A stretch of DNA of 26,595 nt from a virus. The notes under the pieces were generated by a model, which had not been told where the DNA came from, did no database searches, and saw only the letters and a program-made list of their open reading frames with translations. The position numbers and the translations under genes are program-made. Of this stretch, positions 8,802 through 16,400 are shown one piece after another; the stretch's first letter is position 1, and each line of letters starts with the position of its first letter. The stretch covers positions 1 through 26,595 of IMG/VR virus record IMGVR_UViG_3300028283_000027; one strand, written 5' to 3'.

Positions 8802-10267
8802 GAGAATTTGAGGTAACTTTTAATTCTTTTAATGGTTTAAGAGCGTTTAAACATAGTGTAAAACCAGGACTTCTGGAATGTTATAACTTAATGCCTGGAG
8901 GAGATGAAGGACTTTTACCTTATGAACCAATATTGCAACTTGAACCACTTGCTCCAGCTTGTGGATTATGGATAGTTGATGAATGGCCCTGGCCAAAAGT
9001 ATTTTTTGGGTCAAAGGTAATTTTAGGTTTTGCTCTTGCAGATGCTCATGATTGTGGAAGTGGAATTCCAAACTATAATGAGCAAATAGTTTTATATGAG
9101 ATGACTAATGATGGTAATTGGTCTGTGGAAGCTATGAAAAGTCTTGGTTTTAGTACTAATATTGACCAGATAAATGTGGTAGATTTTGGTTATTTTTATG
9201 TGGTTAGTGCTTTTGGTTATCTTAACCAGAACCCAAATATTTTTTGTGTTGCTAGAATACTTGATACAGTTAAACCAAATGCACAGTATAATATTGGAGA
9301 TATTTCTAGTTTTCCTCCTTTTATAAGTGGGTGTAATTTTAACGGGCAGGCAGTTGTAGGTGGTATAAAATCTATTAATGATATTTGGTCTGATAGAAAG
9401 TTATATTCTATATGCTGGAGTGGGATTGGAAATTTTGACTTTAATCCTTTTAATGATGTAACTGCTGGTTTTGTTGATTTACCCTGGACAGAAAATGAAA
9501 TTATTTATAGTGTTAGAAAGTTGGGTAATCAAGTTGTAGTATTTGGATCAGGAGGAGTTGTAGCACTCCATCCAGTAAGTGATCCAGTTTCAACTTTTGG
9601 GATTAGGAATTTATCTTTGCCCGGTATTCGTAGTGGAAATCATGTAGCTGGAGATGATAATCTTGTAGGTTGGGTAGATATCAATAATGATTTCTGGCTT
9701 ATGGATGGAACTCTTAAAAGTAAAAAACTTGGATATCAGGAGTGGATAAGTGAACTTGATAATGGAGATATAGTAGTTTCATTTTTAAGTGAAAAGAAAA
9801 GATTTTATATTGCAACTAAATCTCTTTGCTATGTTTTAAGTGAATTTGGACTTTCTTCTTGTCATCAAAAGATGACATCTGTAGGTAAATATCAAGATGA
9901 TTTTTATGGATTCTTTTTAAATACTCTTGATTATGAGTGGAGATTAGAAACTACTAATATTGATTTTAAACAGCGTGGTTTTAAAACTTTACAATCAATT
10001 GAGATTCATGGAATTGATGAATATGTATCTGGAAAAGTTAAATTTAAATCAAGAATAAGTGATGAGAATTACCAGGAAACAGATTGGAAAAGTTTTAATC
10101 CTAATGGAATTTTGTCTGTTATTGTAAGTGGAAGTGATTTTAAATTTTGTGTTAGTGGAAATAATTATCTTACAACTCGTGGGGCACAAGAAATTAAATT
10201 AAGATTGAAACAAACAGATAAAAGAAATATAAGAGGATTATATAATGCTAACCCGAATATTAGCTGA
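8798..10267 (+). CDS. Putative tail hub or DNA-stabilisation protein (489 aa)
   Basis: The whole chain is beta-rich with recurring Gly/Trp/Asp turns (for example GLWIVDEWPWPKVFFGSK, VVGGIKSINDIWSDRKL, LVGWVDINNDFWLMDG), suggesting a beta-propeller-like body. Proteins of this type and place, after the adaptor gene, include the P22 gp10-like stabilisation proteins and T7 gp12-like nozzles, which close the portal channel. I cannot tell these apart from the sequence. AGGAG precedes ATG 8798, which overlaps the previous stop by four bases. The gene overlaps the next one by 23 bases. Confidence 0.6.
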   Translation: MREFEVTFNSFNGLRAFKHSVKPGLLECYNLMPGGDEGLLPYEPILQLEPLAPACGLWIVDEWPWPKVFFGSKVILGFALADAHDCGSGIPNYNEQIVLYEMTNDGNWSVEAMKSLGFSTNIDQINVVDFGYFYVVSAFGYLNQNPNIFCVARILDTVKPNAQYNIGDISSFPPFISGCNFNGQAVVGGIKSINDIWSDRKLYSICWSGIGNFDFNPFNDVTAGFVDLPWTENEIIYSVRKLGNQVVVFGSGGVVALHPVSDPVSTFGIRNLSLPGIRSGNHVAGDDNLVGWVDINNDFWLMDGTLKSKKLGYQEWISELDNGDIVVSFLSEKKRFYIATKSLCYVLSEFGLSSCHQKMTSVGKYQDDFYGFFLNTLDYEWRLETTNIDFKQRGFKTLQSIEIHGIDEYVSGKVKFKSRISDENYQETDWKSFNPNGILSVIVSGSDFKFCVSGNNYLTTRGAQEIKLRLKQTDKRNIRGLYNANPNIS

Positions 10268-10673
10268 ACAAATTTCTAGTCATTGGGAAGAAATTTCATT
10301 CTCAATAGAACAATCTTTACCTCCTTTTATTGAAACGTCTGAAGCAAGAATGAGTAGTATTCTTATTGCATTATTATCTGATATTCTAACTTGTTGGATA
10401 AGTACAAACAAGAAAGGAGATATTGATGCTATTGCTACAACGCAAATTTTATCAGATTTTACCAGTGATACAAAAACACTTTTAATTTATTCTACTTATG
10501 GTTTTAATTATATTGAAGAAGATAGTTGGATTTCTGCTTTTAATACAATACGAGAATATGCAAGAAATAAAAAGTGCTCTAAAATTTCTTGTTATACTAT
10601 AAATGAAAAAATCATTGAGCAAGCAAAAAAATTTGGTGGAGAGTTACAAACTTTTATATCTTTTAAAATATAA
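10245..10673 (+). CDS. GNAT-fold-like phage protein, T7 gp13-like (142 aa)
   Basis: The layout resembles the small acetyltransferase-fold proteins found before internal virion proteins in podoviruses. A segment with a possible substrate-side strand (GDIDAIATTQIL) is followed by SDTKTLLIYSTYGFNYIEEDSWISAFNTIREYARNKKCS-like helix (positions 85-120), where the acidic-Trp-helix then Cys-Ser-Lys-Ile strand is characteristic, and a final IIEQAKKFGGELQTFI helix-strand. The usual GNAT pyrophosphate loop (Q/R-x-x-G-x-G) is not evident, so enzymatic activity is doubtful. The start at ATG 10245 has AGAGGA upstream, inside the end of the previous gene. Confidence 0.5.
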   Translation: MLTRILAEQISSHWEEISFSIEQSLPPFIETSEARMSSILIALLSDILTCWISTNKKGDIDAIATTQILSDFTSDTKTLLIYSTYGFNYIEEDSWISAFNTIREYARNKKCSKISCYTINEKIIEQAKKFGGELQTFISFKI

Positions 10674-10685
10674 AGGAAGGTGATT

Positions 10686-12038
10686 ATGGGTGGTGGAAGT
10701 GGTGGAAGTACTGGAATGGTAGCGTATCCGGATTATATGCAAGAAATGCACCATATCTGGTTGACACAAGTAGATCAAGATATGGTTAATCTACGTGCTT
10801 GGAATCCTTATTTACTTGCGGCAGCATTTAATCCTAATACATTTTTAGGATCTTCAAGTGAGGCAGTTGCAGCAGTATATGATGCAGCTGGAATTTTTAA
10901 TCCTGAAACATCATGGCAGTCATCTTTAGCAGTGGCTAAGGAAGTATCTGATGCTAATGTTGCATATTTAGGTGTAAAACAAAGTATAGTAGATGTTGCC
11001 GCACTTGCTAATGCTATGGAGTATGCAAGTGACTGGAATACAGCAGTGGATACAGCTCATATAAGGATTGAAGATAGTGATTATAATGAAGTCTTAGATG
11101 CATTGTTAAGTTATAAAACTATTCTTGATGCTTTGATTGCTGGAGATTTTTGGACTGCTGCAGCAACAACTGTGAGTGCTAAAATAGATTCCACCTTTAG
11201 TACTTCTAATGCAAATGCTGATGCTTTAGCTTACGCTCAAATACTTGAAGATGAAATAACTGCTAGAATTTTACCTAGATTTAAATCTGGGATGCGAGAT
11301 ATTAATGCAGCTATGGGATCAGCATTTGTTTTAGGTGAGGCTATTATCTGGGGAATGATGGATAGAGATGTTGCAAAGTATCTTGCAGGTTTAAAAGAAA
11401 AATTGATTGGCCAGAAAGCTATGCTGTTTGACAAAGGAATAGATCAGATAGTTAAACTTGAGGCAGATAAACTTATTAATCTTGGAAGTATAACTACACA
11501 AAGAATAGCATTTTTTGCAAAGAAAGGAGATTTAACTTACTCAAATGCAGTTGAGATGCTTAAGATGATTGGGCAGAAAATTGAGTTTTTACAGAAAAAT
11601 AGTACCACATCTGCAATGGTTTATAATTCTTATAGTGATGATCTTTCAAAAAGTACTACAGATATTTTACATTCTCAAATACAAAAGATTGCATTTCTTA
11701 AAGATATTTTACATTATGTAGTTGAATCAAATAGGATAGCAATTGTAGCTAACAAAGAGTATGCTTCTGAAAGTTTAGCTATTGCTGATAATGCTAAAAC
11801 TTGGTATGTTAAATCATATCAGTTTGGAAATAATGTTCTTGCATCAATTGGATCTGGTGTTGCAATGAACGAACCAAATGTGGCTAGTAAGACAACAACA
11901 GCTATTGGTGGTGCAATGAGTGGTGCAGCAACTGGAGCTATGGTTGGTTCTTCATATCCAGCTGTGGGCACTGCTATTGGTGCAGCGGCTGGTGCAATTA
12001 TAGGTGGTATTGGTGGGTATCTTGGTGGTGGTAAATAG
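10686..12038 (+). CDS. Glycine-zipper internal virion protein (450 aa)
   Basis: The N-terminus is Gly/Ser-rich (MGGGSGGSTGMVAYPDYM), a signature I know from a family of podovirus-like phage proteins of unknown biochemistry. The middle is long alpha-helix. The last 50 residues form a glycine-zipper segment (AIGGAMSGAATGAM, then AIGAAAGAIIGGIGGYLGGG), typical of membrane-inserting helices. With the following genes it probably forms the ejected complex that carries DNA across the cell envelope, analogous in role to T7 gp14-16. I chose ATG 10686 rather than GTG 10680 because AAGGAAGG lies five bases upstream of the ATG. Confidence 0.7.
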   Translation: MGGGSGGSTGMVAYPDYMQEMHHIWLTQVDQDMVNLRAWNPYLLAAAFNPNTFLGSSSEAVAAVYDAAGIFNPETSWQSSLAVAKEVSDANVAYLGVKQSIVDVAALANAMEYASDWNTAVDTAHIRIEDSDYNEVLDALLSYKTILDALIAGDFWTAAATTVSAKIDSTFSTSNANADALAYAQILEDEITARILPRFKSGMRDINAAMGSAFVLGEAIIWGMMDRDVAKYLAGLKEKLIGQKAMLFDKGIDQIVKLEADKLINLGSITTQRIAFFAKKGDLTYSNAVEMLKMIGQKIEFLQKNSTTSAMVYNSYSDDLSKSTTDILHSQIQKIAFLKDILHYVVESNRIAIVANKEYASESLAIADNAKTWYVKSYQFGNNVLASIGSGVAMNEPNVASKTTTAIGGAMSGAATGAMVGSSYPAVGTAIGAAAGAIIGGIGGYLGGGK

Positions 12039-12062
12039 TGTGTTCATTTATTTAATATAGTG
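12036..12062 (-). repeat. Degenerate palindromic repeat, copy 4 (reverse)
   Basis: The loop CATTTATTT at 12045-12053 is intact in the reverse orientation, and GTGTGTT and AATATAGTG flank it, but several arm positions no longer pair. It lies between the glycine-zipper gene and the next gene, the same kind of site as the other copies. Confidence 0.6.
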
Positions 12063-12071
12063 GAGGTTATC

Positions 12072-12581
12072 ATGGCTGAAAATTGGAATGATGTTACTAG
12101 TAATCCTGCTAGTGGCGGGATGTTTAGTAATATTTTACAGGGATTATCAAGTGGGATTAGTAATAATCCAGAGCAGTTTGCAATAATAGCTGATGCAATT
12201 GGGAGGAATGTTGCACCAAAGAATCCCTTTGCGGGAATTGGAACTTTAATGGGCCAAAGTTCTTTGGCAGATAAAGCTAGAACAGAACAACAAGGTGGGC
12301 AGAAAAGTTTCCTTGAAGGATTAATTTCAAATCTTGGTGGGATGACTCCAGAAGGAATGAAAGGAGTTTCAGGTTATAAAGTAGTTCCAGGAAAAGATGG
12401 ATTACCTGATACACATCAGTTAACATTTAATACTACTGGTAGTTCATTACAAGCTCCTATTGCACCAGTGCCACAGACAGTTCAAACTCCACAAGTTGAT
12501 GTACAACCTATTACTAATCCACAACCAACTACACCTCCACAAACAGCTATAAATAGTCTCTTAGGTGTCTACCCTTTTTAA
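12072..12581 (+). CDS. Upstream (0-frame) half of a probable frameshifted virion protein (169 aa)
   Basis: The product MAENWNDVTSNPASGGMFSN is helical then rich in Pro, Gln and Thr, ending INSLLGVYPF before TAA 12579-12581. GGAGG lies five bases before ATG 12072; the in-frame GTG-like start at 12060 is too close to the repeat and has no binding site. The last codons CCT TTT sit on the slippery heptamer CCCTTTT and are followed by a hairpin, so some ribosomes should slip back one base and continue into the next reading frame, giving a roughly 450-aa protein. Function unknown; it lies between two probable ejection proteins. Confidence 0.75.
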   Translation: MAENWNDVTSNPASGGMFSNILQGLSSGISNNPEQFAIIADAIGRNVAPKNPFAGIGTLMGQSSLADKARTEQQGGQKSFLEGLISNLGGMTPEGMKGVSGYKVVPGKDGLPDTHQLTFNTTGSSLQAPIAPVPQTVQTPQVDVQPITNPQPTTPPQTAINSLLGVYPF

Positions 12582-12628
12582 ATGCCCTGGCAGGATCAAC
12601 GAGTGGGCCAACCACTAACTTGACAGGG
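12572..12628 (+). promoter_or_regulatory. Candidate -1 ribosomal frameshift signal
   Basis: The heptamer C CCT TTT (12572-12578) is an X-XXY-YYZ slippery site in the upstream frame, directly before the stop. After a 6-base spacer (12579-12584), CCCTG (12585-12589) can pair with CAGGG (12624-12628), TCAA (12596-12599) with TTGA (12620-12623), and AGTGG (12602-12606) with CCACT (12612-12616) around a 5-base loop. The -1 frame is open upstream and downstream of the slip. A missing T in a homopolymer would look similar. Confidence 0.6.
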
Positions 12629-13423
12629 TTAAGTCCAGAACAAATTGCTTCAATAGCACATGGGGATGTTCAGAATGCAGTAGTGAAGAATCAAACTCTT
12701 GGAAATGTCTTTGGCATGTTTGATAAGCAGCAAGATAATATTAGATCTGATCAAACAAGATTAGATACTATGGAATTAGCAAGACAAAAACAAACATTAG
12801 AGTGGATGAAAGCTAAAGCTCTAATGAATAAAGAATATGCACAAGCTGCTTTGTATGATGGACAGTTAAAACGTGTTGATACTTTAATGCAAAGTGATCT
12901 TGCAGATGTTGGATATAAAGGAGCTGCTGCACAAAACCAGTTAGATCAAGTTGGAAGTCATGGACAGAGACTTACCACAAAACAAATGCCTGATGGTAGT
13001 TATCATAAAATGTTATTGGATAAAACAGGCAGAGTGATTAGTGATCTTGGAATAGCAACACCTCATGATCTTGGTGAGGCATCGTTACAGCCAAAAGTAC
13101 TTCCCTATGATGCTGGAATGCGGGCAGATGAAGCATTGAGAAAATCTATGATACATACAGATAAAGAAGGAAAAGTTATTTATAAAGATGTTATTCCTTC
13201 AAGTGTTATAGATGAGTACAATCGAATTGCTGATAAAGTTCCAGGTATGCAGAAGAAACAGTTGATTCATTTTGATCCTTATGATCCTGAAGGTTTTGGA
13301 GATTTCAAAGCTATTGATATAGTTGTTCCAAGTAACCCAACAAATGAAGATGTTATTAATCAACTTATGAAAGTACGTGGCTATTCGTATGATGAAGCAG
13401 TTAGATTTGTAAGGAGAAATTAA
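12578..13423 (+). CDS. Downstream (-1 frame) half of probable frameshifted virion protein
   Basis: After the slip the reading continues LNALAGSTSGPTNLTGLSPEQ into a 281-codon extension, giving about 450 aa with the upstream half. Without a shift the frame has no good start: TTG 12620 (267 aa) and ATG 12716 both lack a binding site, while the junction reads naturally as a continuation of the upstream protein. The sequence is helical, with a charged Gln-rich segment (MELARQKQTLEWMKAKALMN) and a C-terminal mixed domain ending MKVRGYSYDEAVRFVRRN. The family is not recognised. The stop overlaps the ATG of the giant gene by one base. Confidence 0.7.
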   Translation, partial: LNALAGSTSGPTTNLTGLSPEQIASIAHGDVQNAVVKNQTLGNVFGMFDKQQDNIRSDQTRLDTMELARQKQTLEWMKAKALMNKEYAQAALYDGQLKRVDTLMQSDLADVGYKGAAAQNQLDQVGSHGQRLTTKQMPDGSYHKMLLDKTGRVISDLGIATPHDLGEASLQPKVLPYDAGMRADEALRKSMIHTDKEGKVIYKDVIPSSVIDEYNRIADKVPGMQKKQLIHFDPYDPEGFGDFKAIDIVVPSNPTNEDVINQLMKVRGYSYDEAVRFVRRN

Positions 13424-16400
13424 TGGAAACAGATCCTTCTTGGTTAAAACAGTCTTTTGATTCTGGTACTAAGAATACTTCTGGAAATGATACTTGGTTA
13501 TCTCAACCTTTCATAAATAAACCAGAAGGATCTAATCCAGGAAAAAGTTTTGTAGATCAACTTGCTAATGCTTCGTTAGGATTAGTTGATGCTGGTGTTA
13601 GTACTGTGGGACAGTTAGCAACATTTCCAGCAGCACTTGCTATGGGTGCTTATGGACATTTAACTGGCCAAGGGAAAGAACGGGCAGATCAATTAGCTGC
13701 AATTCCAGGACAGAACTTCCAACCTGGAATGTTAACTAATGCAATTAGAGGTCTGGCAGGATTATCTTTAATTAATCCACAGGATTCAATGGCTTCTAAA
13801 TATTTAGAGCCAGTTAATAAAGCATTTGAAACCCTTATTCCATCACAACAGATAGAGCATAACCTTGGACAGATGAAAGAACTTGGAATTAATTCTAAAG
13901 TTGCTGATGCAGTTGCTTTTGGTACTAGTAAATTTATTGAGCTTATGGCTTTTGGAGGTTACCATCAATTAGTGAAAGGAGCCATTGGAGAAATTAAGGG
14001 AAAACTTAAGGATTATCAGACAGCAAAAACTCCAGAGGCAAAAATGGAAGCACAACAAGAATTGAATAAAACCCAGATTGATGTGCTTAATAAACTTGCA
14101 GAGAAAGGAGTTGATACAACCAAGTTGCAAAGTACTATTCAACCCACACCAATTGAAGGAGAGATTAATAATAGAAATGCACAAAATGCTGAAAGGACAA
14201 ATCTCGAAAACCAAATAGCAGCGCAAAAACAAAACCAATTACAACAGCTATTAAATAATAATGTTAGGAATCTTCCTCCAAGTGAAGGTCCTCCGTCACC
14301 AGTTCCAGTGCCACCAGTTTCATTAGAACCCGCAGAAAATGTTAGTGCTAAACTTGAAGCTATGAGACAGCAGGCAAAAGATGCTATTGCACAGCAGCAA
14401 ATTCCAAAAGCTACAACAGATGAAGTTCTTGCAGCACAAAGATCTGTAGAAATGGAAAGAGCTAATGAGGTTGCCAGACAAGGAACACTGAGGCAAAGAG
14501 AGTTACAGGTAAATCTCGAAAAAAATGCAGCAGTTACACCATCAGAACCAATTGTGCAGGAGGAACTACCACAATTACCACCAGTATCTAATGTTACACC
14601 ACAGTTAGAACAGATGCGTTTAGATGCAAAAGCTGCATTAGATAGAATTAATAATGCTCCTTTAGCTGGTAGTGATATTCCAGTGAGACAAGAAGTTGAA
14701 ATGCAAAGAACAAATCAAATAGCAAAAGACGCAGTTATACGCCAACGAGAGTTACAACAAATACTTAGGAAATCTTCTGGAGAAGATATCAGAGACCAAC
14801 AGAAGATACAAGAAATGAGACAAACAGAACCAGTTGTTGTGGAGAATAACTATGTTAAAAAAATGAACATAGTGCCAGACACAGATCCCGGACCTTTAGT
14901 GGGTAATGGAGAAAACTTTAAAATTGATAATGGAAATAGTTGGGCGGGATTTGAAGTAGGTAATGATAATGTAGTTGTTCATGATGTTTTTGTGGATAAG
15001 AGTGATAGGAAAAAAGGTCTTGGTTCACAGATGCTTTCAACAATTGAGGAGGCTAATCCTGGTAAAGATATTTATATAGGTTCAACAAATAAAGGAATGG
15101 ATGCAGTTGCAGAGAAAGCAGGTTATGAATTAGTTAGTCCAAGGAAACAGATACTTGAAGATGGAATTGTACCAGATCAGGTTAATAGTAAAACTATGGC
15201 TACCTATGTTAAAAAAATGAACATAGTTTCAGACATTCCACCAGTAGAGAAGATAAAAACTCCTGATATAGTAGAGTTTCCTTCACATAAGGCGGCCAAA
15301 GATTCTTATGATCTTAACAAGAGAATATTTAAAACTTTTGATGAAGCAAATCAGTATGTAGAAAGTGTACCAGATCATGTTAAAATAGATCATGCAATTG
15401 AGATTATCAAAGCTGGAAATAAGTTTAGGGTAGGGGAAAAAATTCCCGTTGTTAGTGATGATTTAATACAAAATATTAAAGAATCAGTACAAGAACTTAA
15501 TAACATTGAAGCTGGTCTAGATGTTCCAAGACCAAAAGTGGAAAAGTTATTAAGTGCTGAAGAAATCCAGCAACAAGTTATAGCTATGATACCAGAGATA
15601 CAAGAAGCACTTGATGGTAATCATATAGAGATGACACATAGTAAACTTCGAGATATTGGAGATCAAGCATTAGCATTAGTAGAACTTGATCTTAGCCATA
15701 AAATTGATCAAACTTTAATAAAGATTTGGAAAAAGAAACTTGAACAAGATAGATTAGATTTAGCTAAACTTGGCGAATCATTTGATGCAGATATGAAGAA
15801 AGGGAATTTGAAAACTGTTGATGGTAGTAAGATTAAACTTGAAAAAGGTTATCATGGAACAAGTTCGAAATATGTAGATCCAGAAAAAATTGTTGGTAGT
15901 TATCTTAAACCAAAAACATTAAAACAGATAGTTGATAATACATTAGATGAACTTGGTTTAAAAGGAAGTGATAGGGAAGTAGCAAGACATAGAATATATG
16001 CTGAGGATTATTTTGCTTCTTCAATTAATAAAGGTGAAGGAACAAGATCTTTTGATACAAAGGGAGAAGTGTTTGCAGCAAAAGATTTTACTACAGCAGC
16101 AGATTATGCTCGATGGGCAGGTGAGGCTTATGATAGTGCACTATTAGCACTTAAGAATTCTCCTTTTGAAAATAAGGCAATGAAAATTTATGTTAATAAC
16201 AGATCTGCAATACCTTATGTTTTAGAAGTCGAATTTCCAAAAAAAATGAAAAGTGGGGATAATATTAGTACTGACCCACTTAAGATAATTGCATCATATA
16301 CTATTGAGGGGTTGAAGATAAAAGATCTAAAAAATGTAGTTTCAGCTATTGGTAAGATAGTTGATATTGGTGAAGTTGGAGCTATTGGAGATATTAATGC

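Noticed and set aside
8840-8860. AAACATAGTG half-site in the tail hub gene
   Set aside because: Single arm only, no paired partner at the right distance; consistent with chance in A+T-rich DNA.
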